A stretch of 64,000 bases of DNA from Apiotrichum sp. Y4204 (lineage: Eukaryota > Basidiomycota > Tremellomycetes > Trichosporonales > Trichosporonaceae): the NCBI GenBank assembly GCA_025531455.1, contig JAMYHL010000020.1, positions 1 to 64,000 of the forward strand, written 5' to 3'. Position numbers and translations under genes: made by a program. The notes beneath the pieces are model-generated. The model saw nothing but the letters and a program-made list of their open reading frames with translations, made no database searches and was not told the origin of the DNA. Positions 19,624 through 30,570 of this stretch are shown in pieces; position 1 is the first letter of the stretch; each line of letters begins with the position of its first letter.

Positions 19624-21611
19624 CTACACTCTCACACGTTTGCCCTTGGACACATCCGCTTCCACGTTCGAGAGGCCAAATACCGCCGATGGTCCAGGGG
19701 TCAAACTCCCACTGCGCTCCTTGCGAACGCGCGAGTCATCCACGATAGACGCTTCTGGGCGGGACGCTTCAATCCCCCCTGGACGCTGGGAGGCAGCAGC
19801 ATTAATGAGCATTCGGGCGGACGTTTGGCGGGGCTTAATGCCTCCAGCTGTCATGCGCGTTATGGCACCCGATGACGCAGCCAGAGGGGGAGGAAGAGTC
19901 GTGGCCGGTGCAGAAGTAGCGAGCCGAGATGGAGCAGATGGAGAGTGAGAAACCGCGAGGCCTCGGATTGGGATTGTGCTCGAGGTGAGCGACTTGCCCG
20001 TCGCAAGTTTAGTATGAAGCTTGGAACGGCGATGACTTGGTCGCGCATTACTGATATTGTGATGCCCCACCTTGGGAGGCCTGTATGGTTTCCCAGATAG
20101 CGAAGAGGTTCCAGGGAAACCAGACGAGGGGGGGCTGAAGGACGAGACGGATATCGGAAGAGGGAGGCTTTCGAATTCGGTCTGATCAACCTCGTTATCA
20201 CGTTCGTGGGAGGGCCGCTTGCGGCACCAAGTAGTTATAAATAATACTCTCTTCTGCCGCCTAACAAGTCAGCTTGCGCGAGCATTCAGTAACTCACTTG
20301 CTGTAGAAGAAGTAATTCGCACTCCACAAGAGACCCCCGACTCGCCTTCCTGACCCATCGGTGGCTCCCAACCGCGGGGACAATGTAGCGAGATCAAAGT
20401 CGTCAAGTTGAACACGACTGGACGAGGAGAAGGAGCGATTCCGGGCAGCAGGGCTCGAAGTCGAGGGCACGTCATCGAGCTCGAGTTCCATGCCTGCTTG
20501 GCCCCATGACACATAGGCTCCTCCACCATCAATGTCAATGTCCATCGAGTCATCCAAGTCCATGAGCTCTTCGCTGTCATCGTCCTCGTACTCGCTCGCT
20601 TCCTCATTCTCCTCGGGATCGACGTGGGGATCGTACTCCGGTTCCGGGAACCAAGAGTACACCTCACACTCTTGCAAGGGAAGGATGTCGTTCAGAATGC
20701 GATACAGGCTGACATTGCCAACTTCGCCACCCGTGGGCGGCGATCCAGTCAGGGAGGGAGATAGGGTCGTTGCTGCAATGATGGGAGACCCATTGTGCTT
20801 GGGTAACGAGCCAGCTTGGCCGTTTGAAATTCTGCTTGTGCGTCCGAAGGGAATGGTAAAGTCGGTGCGAGATTGCAGGATAGGAGGGTGAGGCGTCAGG
20901 ATCTCGGCCTGGGGTCTCCACATGATATGACTCACGGAGACAGGTCAACCGTGTTGATGCACAAGAGATTGTTTGAGAGATGGGAGAGAACCTGGGCTGC
21001 GGAAATCTCGCGCATAAAGTGGTCTGGACGGAGTGCTGCAAAGTCATACTCCGGGAAGGCCGTATTCAGAGTGGATACTAGAAGCCAGTGAACTTTGCTA
21101 AGAGGTGAGCGAGATCGGTTTAACGAGGCAGACATACCGAGACTCCTTAACATCCAAGCGACCAAAGCAAGAGGACAGGCCAGCTTCCTTCATCTCCGGC
21201 GAGAAGGACATTCTGCTATCAACACCTGCACATATATCCAATGAGGAACACAGGGCTCGCTGTACGCAAGCCGCAAGCAATAGGGTCGGCGTACGTAGCG
21301 TGTGATACGGTACGATCCGCGATCGACCACATTGCCCAGCGTAGGTGGCGCAGAACGCGCAGTAAACCCTCACTACTCATCAAGAGCGAGCGGTCCAAGC
21401 GCCGAAGTGCAATGGTGGTGGCCACTCACTCATCCATCTCCTCTTGTCCGCTAACATAAGCTTCCTCCATCTCCTTGAACATTTTGCGCTCCTTGGCGCC
21501 TGGTTTGATGGAGTAAGCCTCGACGCGGGCATTGGTACGCGATTCGGGGCTGGGGTTGGAGGACAAGACCGCCGAAAGCTGGGTGAGAACGGGGTAGTCG
21601 AGGTACTTCAT
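19624..21611 (-). CDS. MAF1: MAF1, repressor of RNA polymerase III, with long C-terminal tail
   Basis: Family role: a phosphorylation-controlled repressor that binds Pol III under nutrient limitation or stress. The start at 21611 gives MKYLDYPVLTQLSAVLSS and the ARVEAYSIKPGAKERKMFKE block, the Maf1 N-terminal box. The middle exons give SRKVHWLLVSTLNTAFPEYDFAALRPDHF split over a splice, and the C-terminal boxes ECEVYSWFPEPE.DP and LLWSANYFFYSKRQKRVLFI. Between the boxes are an acidic insert (about 20540-20620) and Ser-rich stretches, likely the regulatory region. After the last Maf1 box the frame continues about 190 residues as a basic Ser/Pro-rich tail to 19624. The join between exon 1 (ending near 21429) and the exon containing VDSRMSFSPEM (about 21145-21250) is unresolved because phases do not match by simple splicing. 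Confidence 0.88.
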
Positions 21612-22955
21612 GGCTGTTTGCTGTTGGGTTTGTTGATGCTGTGGCCTACGCGTCTGGATAACGAGCAGTGCCGAAGGTGGAGAGAATTGTGGTGATTACC
21701 ACACAGGACAGGTGCACCAAGTGTTGATAAAGGCACGCGTATGTCGGTGTCCAGATGCGTTGGTTGCCGGGAATGTGGAGTGGATAGTTGCCTATCAAAG
21801 AGAATCGTTCCAGCGGTATCTAGCGGGTAATGCTGTGCGCGTCTCAGTGTGCGTGTGTGACAGGTGAGGAGGGAAGAAGAGGGCTGAAGAGCGAGAGTAT
21901 GGATGTTGTTGATGAAGGTGATGGATGTGGTGAATGTGGCTAGGTTGTGTGATTGCGATATGGAGTGGGACAGGTGGGTGGGAGGGGACGGAGCCCGGGG
22001 GCGGCAGCGGCGGGGCGCGGGGCACGGGGGGCCCAAGCGTCCGGAAGGAACGTGGGTCTAATGAGTGGGACTTGGGCCCGCGGCTCTGGAGCAGAGGACG
22101 ACGAGCCCTCAAGCGCTCGCTCGGATCGCGGATCGGCTGTGTTCGCAGCCCGTTGCTTCGCAGCAATAGGCAACGCAAGCCGAGGCAATCGGGACAGGAG
22201 AGGGATAATGCATAGAATAAGGGCAAAGCACGGTATTACATACAATACGTACAATACTAATTAAGTGGGACATGCACAGGGGCCCACCTGAGACAATAAA
22301 TAAAAGATCTATAGGACAACCTCGGCCCTCTGACGGCGGTCCAATACAGAATTACAGAACAACCACCAGGGAATCCGAGATAATAAAGCTTTCCTCAATT
22401 CCTCCGGCTCTCATCCTTTCCCGGTACCGGAGCCCAGAGCCCGCGTCGGTGATTCCGATTCTCATACAGTACATCACAGGCATACCAGGTATGGGAGTCG
22501 CACAGAGCCAGCGGATAGCAGATAGCTGATCAGCGCTGATTAGCTGATAGCATGCAGTATATCAAAGATGGCCATATACCCAGTCTGCCAAAAACCTAAT
22601 GACGTATGGCGTAATGCGCCTCTTAGCTCATTAATTCTCGGCCTCTCGGTGCATTTGAGCAAGTGTGCTATTACAAACTCGCCTAGCGCCGGGTGGCCGG
22701 ATCGGCCGGATCTGTATTAAAGTTTTGCTTCCGTTTGTTAATTGTTACTGTTCTCGAATATTGTTGATATTGTGAACATCATGGATGCGACTGTGTTTGT
22801 TTGTTTGTGCTACACGGCACTTGGTACTCGGTACTCGGTACAGTATGTACACGGTTTACGGTACACAATCCACTCTTGTGTTCTGTGTGCAATTCTACAA
22901 TCTTGTCATCACCCACTCCGCTCGAGCTCTCAACCAAATCTACTGCCCGACCAGC
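21612..22955. promoter_or_regulatory. Divergent promoter region MAF1 / 250-residue orphan, 1.34 kb
   Basis: The first 600 bp are G-rich, including a run of GGCGGCAGCGGCGGGGCG type at about 22000. The part from 22260 to 22760 is visibly more AT-rich and contains a near-perfect 22-bp palindrome (22524-22545) and a GGCCGGATC direct repeat (about 22693-22711). GGTACTC repeats lie at about 22822-22840. No gene is supported. Confidence 0.4.
22524..22545. repeat. 22-bp near-perfect palindrome
   Basis: AGCTGATCAGC and GCTGATTAGCT are inverted copies with one mismatched pair and no spacer. It lies in the divergent MAF1/orphan promoter, 411 bp before the orphan's ATG. Confidence 0.7.
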
Positions 22956-23757
22956 ATGAACAACCAGCAGGACGACTCGTTTTTCGGGCCAACGGCCGGG
23001 GCAGGAGGCGGCGGCGACTCGCAGCGGCGGGCACGCGCGCTATTCGGACTGCCAGGCGATCCAACCGCCCGACATGGCATACCAACCCAGTTCGATGACG
23101 ATTACGAGTACGACGAGTCCTTCTCCTACCACCATCAGCGGATGGAACGCATGGAGCCTGTCGAATCTTTGGGCCTGGCGAATGATGGTGAAGCTGAGGA
23201 GTCGATGGAGTATGCGGACGAGGCGCACCAACAGGCATCACAGATCGAGCCAAGCTCCGACGCGTACGCTGGCTACGACACAACGAATCCAGATGACTCG
23301 CAACACGTCGAACATCAGGGGGATACGACGTACCCAGAAACCGAAGGGAGTTCCATCGACCCCGACGAGGATCCTGAAGCCTGGGCGGAACGGCTGGATG
23401 AGATAGCGGGAATGCTAGAGATGAGTGAGGCAGAGGTTCGCGCCCTCACCTGGGGCCCTGCTATTGGGAGCCAGAGGGATAGTAAGTGCTGGCCGGCGGA
23501 TGCTTTTGTCCACAATAAAACTGACCTCAGATCACCATATCCAGACCACCGACTTTCGAAGAGTCATCGACCACCATCTCGAGGCGACAGAATGGCGCTT
23601 CATCGGTCGCGCCGACTTGGGGCGGGGCACCGAATACAACCCCAATCGCGTTCTAGGCCGCGCTTACATCGGGCACCAGGCCGGCGAGCGTCTGGATCCG
23701 CTTGCTGCTCTACGAGAGACTCTCATTGACAGCGGTCACGGGACCGTTGGCATTTGA
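22956..23757 (+). CDS. Orphan acidic protein of 250 residues, function unknown
   Basis: Two exons, 22956-23481 and 23531-23757, joined through a GTAAGT donor and CTCAG acceptor that convert the reading to RDNHHIQTTDFRRV. The first two thirds are acidic, Gln/Asp/Glu-rich and probably disordered (FDDDYEYDESF, then DPDEDPEAWAERLDEIAG). The end of exon 1 and exon 2 look folded: LEMSEAEVRALTWGPAIG, then IDHHLEATEWRFIGRADLG and GRAYIGHQAGERLDPLAALR. No membrane segment, signal peptide or known motif was recognised. The ATG at 22956 is the first in the frame that leaves an initial Met-Asn-Asn-Gln run; upstream codons in this frame look non-coding. Convergent with CMC4. Confidence 0.6.
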
Positions 23758-24148
23758 GCTCGTGCAATGCTACGCAAGATCAACTGTGATCTCACCTCCC
23801 TGACGGATGTTGCTCGAGGCTTCCGAGCCAGAACCACGCTCTGCTTCCTTCAATTGGCCCGCACAGACATTAACATCCGCTCCACGCTCCTGTCCATACC
23901 GTGCATTTTGTATACCCTGTAATAGAAATATGTATCAGCCGTACTGTGTGTTGCTCGATAGGTGGTTTGATGGTACACGACAACAGCATGACGATTGTGT
24001 CATTGTGATGTTGTGGAGAGGGGAAGTCGATTGAGGAATTGATGGGAGACCATTGACGCCTCAGCCGATTGTGATGCTGAGCCTGGAAGATCAATGAGGA
24101 GATTCGCCCTCGAAAGGGGAGGAAATCCCAACAGCGTCCGGAAGGCCA
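23758..24148. other. Convergent 3' intergenic region
   Basis: 391 bp between the orphan's stop and the CMC4 stop. No gene or repeat was seen; presumably 3' UTRs. Confidence 0.4.
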
Positions 24149-24414
24149 TCACTTCTCAGAGTCAAGCTGTTTAAGCTTGCGGTGTACCATCTTCTCTAGC
24201 GGGCACGAGGTGCTTTTCGCCTCCGGATCCCGCTCGTACATGGCCGCGCAGCACGTGTACAGTTTGCGAATCACGTTGGTGCACCGAGCCTCGTTGTAGT
24301 TGTTGCGCTGGATGCACGACTGGATCGCACACGCTTCAAAATTAGATGGGAGCTCATAAGTTATCTATAAAGAGCGAACGTACCTTCAGCATGACACTCT
24401 TGAGATTCTGCCAT
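24149..24414 (-). CDS. CMC4: Twin-CX9C mitochondrial intermembrane-space protein CMC4
   Basis: Two exons: 24414-24384 (31 nt) and 24333-24149, with a 50-nt intron (GTACGT donor, TTTGAAG acceptor), encode only 71 residues. The joined sequence MAESQECHAEACAIQSCIQR, then NNYNEARCTNVIRKLYTCC, matches the CMC4 family. Cysteines are spaced as the paired CX9C helices, plus the extra CxxxACxIQxC and CC features, and the C-terminus is SCPLEKMVHRKLKQLDSEK. Such proteins are imported into the intermembrane space and oxidised by Mia40. Neither exon forms a long frame alone, so the gene is easily overlooked. It shares a 346-bp divergent promoter with MTR4. Confidence 0.88.
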
Positions 24415-24760
24415 CTCGGGTTGCTGGTGTTGTTGAGAATGTTGAGAAGTAAAGATTGCAGAACTCGCGGTCGAAGTGTCGAGAATGGTGAGGACGATGG
24501 GATGGGCTTGCGGCTCTTGCCATGTTTGTTAAACTACGTCATCTAACGTGATAAATCCATGGTAAGCGCATGGCCGGATGGGCCTTTCTAACAGCTTTCG
24601 TTCACAACTCCCATTTGCTTCCGGTACCGTTGATTCAAGTCCAAGGCAGCTTCCCTCCACTTTCGAGACCGATGTTTTTGATCAAGTGAGAATTCTCTGG
24701 CCAGCTTCTGCTTGACAAAAAACTCACACTCCTCTTCCACAACCCGCACACAATCGAACA
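24415..24760. promoter_or_regulatory. Short bidirectional promoter CMC4 / MTR4
   Basis: 346 bp between the two start codons. No distinct element was recognised beyond ordinary promoter sequence. Confidence 0.4.
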
Positions 24761-27700
24761 ATGCCGGAGGCAGGCCCATCGACTCCGCAAAAGCGGAACG
24801 TGAAGAAGCGTGCCGCCGAGCCGATTGCGTCGGATAAGTCCAAGACGGCCCGCATCGATGACGCCGATGTGCAGGGTGCAGACGAACGGGACAGCGATGT
24901 TGAGATGGCGAAGGAGGCTCAACCTGACGCCGAGGATCCAATGGCTGCCCTCGAGAACGAGACGAACGCAGATGGACCGGTAGAAGAAGCCAACCCTGCC
25001 GAGTCCCACATTCCCGGAACGGCCCCTGTGCGCGCCGACGAGTTTTCAACCGAGGCGGAGCGCGAGATCGAGGCCGCCAAGGGACTGGGTGGCGAAGGCG
25101 AGGAAGGCAAGATGAAACTTGTGCACTCCGTCAGACATCAGGTGAGTGGTCTGGAAGGCTGAATGTGTTGCATGCCTGCGTGTGTCTAATAACTCCAGGT
25201 TGCCATACCTCCCAACTACCCCTACGTCCCGATCGCGCAGCACAAGCGTAACGACCCGCCGGCGCGGAGCTATCCGTTCGAGCTTGACCCGTTCCAGTTT
25301 GTCTCAACGAGTTGTATCGAGCGCAATGAGAGTGTGTTGGTCTCAGCGCATACGTCCGCCGGAAAGACTGTCGTTGCCGAGTTTGCTATCGCTACCTGCC
25401 TTAAGGAGGGGAAGCGTGTCGTCTACACGTCACCTATCAAGGCTTTGTCAAACCAGAAGTACCGTGACTTTTTGGAAACATTCGGAACGGAGGACGTTGG
25501 TCTCATGACTGGTGAGTTGCAGGGGAAGGAATCGCCAAGTGGAGCCATACCATACATGGACGTAAGGCGGCGTGATTGCTCTCCTGGCATCGGCTTCTGT
25601 CAAGCTGACGGACAGGTGATGTAACCATCAATCCTGGCGCATCTTGTCTTGTCATGACGACCGAAATTTTGCGTTCCATGCTCTATCGCGGTTCCGAAGT
25701 GATGCGCGAGGTTGCTTGGGTTGTTTTCGACGAGGTGCACTACATGCGTGACAAAGAACGTGGTGTGGTCTGGGAGGAGACCATTATCCTCCTGCCGCAT
25801 ACCGTCCGCTATGTGTTTCTGTCCGCCACGATTCCCAACTCTATGGAGTTCGCCGAGTGGGTTGCCCAGACGCATGAGCAGCCCTGTCACGTCGTCTACA
25901 CGGAATTCCGCCCGACCCCACTGCAGCACTACCTCTTCCCTGCCGGCTCCGAAGGAATCTACCTCGTGGTCGACGAGCGCTCCAACTTCCGCGAAGACAA
26001 CTTCCAGAAGGCAATGGCTTCGCTCGCTGCCAGCCAGGGAGAGGACTCGAGTGACCCCAACGCTGGAAAGGGCCGCAAGGGCAAGACACGCAAGGGCGGT
26101 GCCATGAAGGGCGGGGTGTCCGACATCTACAAGATCGTCAAGCTCATCATGAACCGCAACTTGAACCCTGTCATCATTTTCGCGTTTTCCAAGCGCGAGT
26201 GTGAGGCACTGGCCATGCAGATGTCCAAACTCGACTTCAACACCGAGGATGAGGCGGCGACGGTGCAGCAGGTGTTTGAGAATGCCATGGGACAGCTGAC
26301 TGAGGATGATCGCAAGTTGCCCCAGATCGAGCATCTTCTCCCTCTTCTCAAGCGCGGCATCGGAATTCACCACGGTGGTCTTCTCCCTATCCTTAAGGAG
26401 GTCATTGAGATTCTCTTCCAGGAAGGCCTTCTCAAGGCCCTCTTCGCTACCGAGACTTTCTCCATTGGACTGAACATGCCGGCCAAGACTGTTGTTTGTG
26501 AGTAACGGGGGTGAAAACCTGTAGTAGTCCCTCATCCCGTGGATCTCCATGCCGAACTGGAAGCTGATTAAAGTCACATCGGTGCGCAAGTTTGACGGAA
26601 AGGACTTCCGCAACCTCTCCGGTGGCGAGTACATCCAGATGTCAGGTCGCGCTGGTCGTCGCGGTCTCGATGCGCGTGGAATCGTCATCATGATGTGTGA
26701 TGAGAAGATCGAACCAGATGCTGCCAAGGGAATGGTCAAGGGCCAGGCCGACCGCCTCGATTCGGCATTCCATCTTGGTTACAACATGGTTATCAACCTC
26801 ATGCGTGTCGAAGGCGTGTCTCCCGAATATATGCTTGAGAGATCGTTCTTCCAGTTCCAGAACTCGCTGTCCGTTCCAGTTCTTGAGAAGCAGCTGAAAG
26901 CTGCCGAGGCGGAGCGGGATGCCTTTGAGATCGAGAACGAGGATGACATTGAAGAGTATTATGAGCTGAGAGATCAACTCAAGACTCTCGAGGGCGATTT
27001 CAAGTCGGTCATTACCCACCCGCAATACATTCTACCCTTCCTTCAGGCAGGTCGTATGGTTGAGGTTCGCGATGGGGATCGCGATTTTGGATGGGCCATC
27101 GTTGTTGCGTACAACAAGATCACACCGCCGAAAGGTCGCGCACCGCCCGCTGCCTCGGAGAACGAGCCCCCGCAAAAGGGATACATTGTTGATGTTCTCG
27201 TGCGGGTCGCTTCTGGATCTTCCATCCCGAAAAACCGGTCCTCAGATGGTATCCTTCCCCCACGTGATGGCGACAAGGGCGAGGTTGCCATCATTGGTGT
27301 TCTGCTATCGACGATTCAGTCAATCGCGCATCTTCGCTTGCATCTGCCTAAGGATTTGCGGGGGCAGGCGGAGAAAAACACGGCGTTCAAGGCTATCGCA
27401 GAGGTCAAAAAGCGTTTCCCCAAGGGCATTACGCTGCTTGACCCTGTTCAGAACATGGGAATCAAGGACGACACATTCAAGAAGCTCGTCAAGAAGATTG
27501 CCATACTGGAAAACAAGATCCAGTCCTTGCCGATAACCTCGTCGCCCGAGTTGGCAGAAAAGTACGACGAGTACGACCGTAAAATGCAGGCCGTCGCCAA
27601 CGTGCGCAACCTCAAAAAGCGCATCTCATCAGTCCATGACGTCCTTCAGCTTGAAGAGCTCAAGGGCCGCAAGGTAAGTCAGCCGATAACATACATACAC

Positions 27701-28398
27701 TAAACTACAGCGTGTGCTCCGCCGGTTGGGCTTCATCGACAACGATGACGTTGTGCAAATGAAGGGGCGTGTAGCGTGCGAGATTTCGACAGGTGACGAG
27801 TTGTTGCTCACCGAGCTCATGTTCGGCGGCGTGTTCAACCCTCTTACCCCTGAGCAGGCCGCCGCGCTCTTGAGTGTATTTGTCTTCCAAGAAAAGTCCG
27901 ATTCGAAGGTCAACCTCAAGGAAGACCTTGCGGGACCCTTGCGCGTTTTGCAGGAGACTGCTCGTCGTATCGCCAAGGTCTCCAACGAGTCCAAGGTGCC
28001 CCTTGTGGAGGACGAATATGTGCAGAGCTTCCGTGTGGAGATGATGCCGGTCGTCATTGAGTGGTGTAAGGGCGCCAGCTTCGGTGACATCGCAAAGGTG
28101 AGGCCAACCCGTCGACTTCTCTACATGTGCTTACCAATAGCTCTCCGATGCCTTTGAGGGATCCATCGTTCGCGCGTTCCGCCGCCTCACGGAATTGATA
28201 CGCCAAATGGGCCAAGCGGCCCACGCCATCGGAAACAAGGAGCTTGAAGACAAGTTTGCTAAGAGTATTGAAATACTCGAACGCCCTGGCAGCGTCATGT
28301 ACAATCCTTCGTGAGTAGCAGCTGATACGGGCCGGACACTGTCCAGCACGTTTTTTTCACAACACACCGAAAGCTAACATTGCAGGCTGTATCTGTAA
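24761..28398 (+). CDS. MTR4: ATP-dependent RNA helicase MTR4/DOB1 (Ski2-like, exosome cofactor)
   Basis: Family role: the 3'-5' RNA helicase of TRAMP, feeding the nuclear exosome. The start at 24761 gives [20 protein letters not shown] followed by an acidic N-terminus. Helicase motifs are in order: motif [15 protein letters not shown], Ia [10 protein letters not shown], motif II FDEVHYM (DEVH), motif III SATIPN, then [16 protein letters not shown] and motif [12 protein letters not shown]. The arch/KOW region and C-terminal helical bundle run to a last codon set LYL at 28398 supplied by a 13-nt terminal exon (28386-28398). The intron at about 26498-26570 carries a misleading open frame; removing it restores [13 protein letters not shown]. 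Other introns lie near 25142-25200, 25514-25615, 27674-27711, 28096-28140 and 28312-28385. Confidence 0.95.
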
Positions 28399-30570
28399 TT
28401 GGAGTGGAATGCATCATGCTCGTCCTAGAAGAGGAGAGGGGAGATTCTATGAGCAGCGGGATACAGTAGTGGTATGGACGTTACGGCTTCAACGTCACCA
28501 CGTCACACCTTATCAGCAGCAGGAGGGCGGTCAAATACCTCCTGCTGGTCGATCTAAGTTAAAGCGAGATGGGGATTGACCTCACATCCTCAGATCCGTC
28601 GCCATGGGTGGGTAAAGCTGTGTTTGGAATGGAGCATGTCGCTGCGTTCCCCTGCAAACTGATAATCCCGTGTGATGGAGCGTCACGGTGGTATGAAGAA
28701 TAGGCCAGGCGGTCGCAGCCATGTGTTCTGCATCCTGTGTGTGTATCGCGCTCCACTGAAGCTGTAAGGGCTTCACAGTTGTGCAAGACTTCACAACCAA
28801 CAGAAGTGGTGCTGGAGCGATCGTACACTTCACTTACATCATACGCAGGTGCACTGCATGATAAATGGTTGGGAGCGGTTGGGAGCGGCGCAATCCCATC
28901 TTTGTGCTAGATGTATAGTGACAGGACATGGACCTCCGTTGATCAAATGTGAGGGGTAACCTGGCTAGCCTGGAAGAGGCACAGCCAGGTCACGTGTCGC
29001 TGCTCCTTGGCAGCACCGTGAAGATCTAATGGTTGCTGCAAATCCTGTGCATCTGTGACGACTTGAGGCTTTATAGGAGTGCGATGGTGATGTGTAGCGC
29101 ACAGGCAACAGCAAACGACTGGCAATGGACAACGGAATGTGGGTGGTTGCTCGGTCGGTCCGGAACACGGCGGTCTCTGTTAGCGCGCGCTGTAAAGGTC
29201 CAGACGCGTCTCCCACCCCCCAAGATGGCCAGGTGCCATATAAAGTAAGGGCTCGTGTTCTCACGCGTCTCTCCCCAAACCTTGTGCGCAGTACCGCAGG
29301 TATGGCAATGCACCAGTACCCAAAACGCCATTCAGCGTTCCTGCCGTTCCTGTCGTTCCTGTCTACCCCTGAGCTGCCTGGCGCTTTGACTTTCCTCTCC
29401 TGGTCCGCGCCCCTGGAATCTATGGCGATCGCCACCGGAACCGAAATGACGGGGAACGCGATGATCGTCCCGATGATCCCATTGTAGCATCACTTCTATG
29501 ATCTATGACACGATTTGCAGGCACATACACTCACACACACGCACTAGCGCTGAAGGCCTGAACACAGCAAAGGGGGAGAAGCAAAGGGACAGACTGAACG
29601 ACTGAAGTTGTGGGTTAGGCGACGAGTCGGCATCTGCAGCTTGCTACCAGCTTCGTAACAGCACAGCTGGTACAGCACGGCAGAATGGTCGGCATTCAGG
29701 TGGCCCCCCCGACTTGGCTGAGCCAGGACCCCAGGGGTTCGACTTGCATTTCGCCCGTCCCGTGAGAACCTTTGGCCGTGATGGACGTGATGGGTTATGG
29801 CGCTATGATCGCCATGGGCCCCGAGCGACAGACGGACAGCAGACGGCAGACAGCAGACAACAGACAACAGACAGCGCTCGGTCGCGCTCGGACCACTTGG
29901 TACTTGGAATGCCCTCGTGCACCCCGTACCGTAACTCTGGTACTCTGCGTTAAGCGTGATGCGTGCGGTGCAAAGAGGGTCACGGGGGCCCAAGGGCCAA
30001 GAGCGCTAGAGCCAAGTACTTTAATCCGAAAGTAGATGAGCAATCAGAGCAACCAAGAAATTCCTTCCATACAGATGAAGGCTCTTCTTTCCAAAACGGA
30101 CATGCAGACACAAACCTTTGGCCTTTGGGATCTTAAACGTCCACCATGCATTATGCTGTATACCGCATCTTGCATGCCACATAGTACCACATATCCACAT
30201 ATCGACATACCACAGACAGACACACACACGCCTTACTGTCCTTTGCAACACACCTTGTGAAACGCCAACGACACTATCGACGCGACTTGCGACCAGCTAC
30301 TCCGATCAGTCCAGCGCACGAAGCCTACCCCAACTCCTGTTCATTTCTTCTCCTATCCTTTTGCGCCGTGCTCCTTCGTCTCGGCCTGCTTCATCTGGTC
30401 CTTAATTCACTCCTGTACTCTTAGCGGCGCGTCCACATCTTGGGTCGTTTTTCGACTTTCCGCTTCCTTCCCCCTCCTCTATCCTATCTTCTTCCTTTCT
30501 CTTCTTACTTCTGTGATAATATCAACCTCCGCCCTTCCTACACAGTCGTGCTCATTCGAGCATCGGCGCC
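28399..30570. other. Largest gene-free stretch (2.17 kb)
   Basis: It lies between the MTR4 3' end and the start of the CSC1-like gene. Frames such as 29125-29487 show no family resemblance, conserved motif or convincing intron structure. It contains a CAGACAG-type micro-repeat (29826-29874), a TATAAAG at about 29238, and a pyrimidine-rich leader towards 30571. No tRNA or snRNA was recognised. A non-coding transcript or lineage-specific gene remains possible. Confidence 0.4.
29826..29874. repeat. Imperfect CAGACAR micro-repeat
   Basis: About seven degenerate copies of CAGACGG/CAGACAG/CAGACAA in 49 bp, in the middle of the gene-free stretch. Confidence 0.7.

Noticed and set aside
26498..26570. 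Open frame reading MPNWKLIK that appears to start the second half of MTR4
   Set aside because: It is intron sequence. A GTGAGT donor and an AAAG acceptor rebuild the conserved KTVVFTSVRK.
29125..29487. 120-codon plus-strand frame in the large gap
   Set aside because: No recognisable motif, no plausible start context or splice pattern, and repetitive FLPFLSFLS composition from a GTTCCTGTC repeat.
29719..29750. TGGCTGAGCCAGG followed by GGTTCGAC, resembling tRNA A and B boxes
   Set aside because: The spacing is far too short, the A-box match is imperfect, and no paired stems are present.
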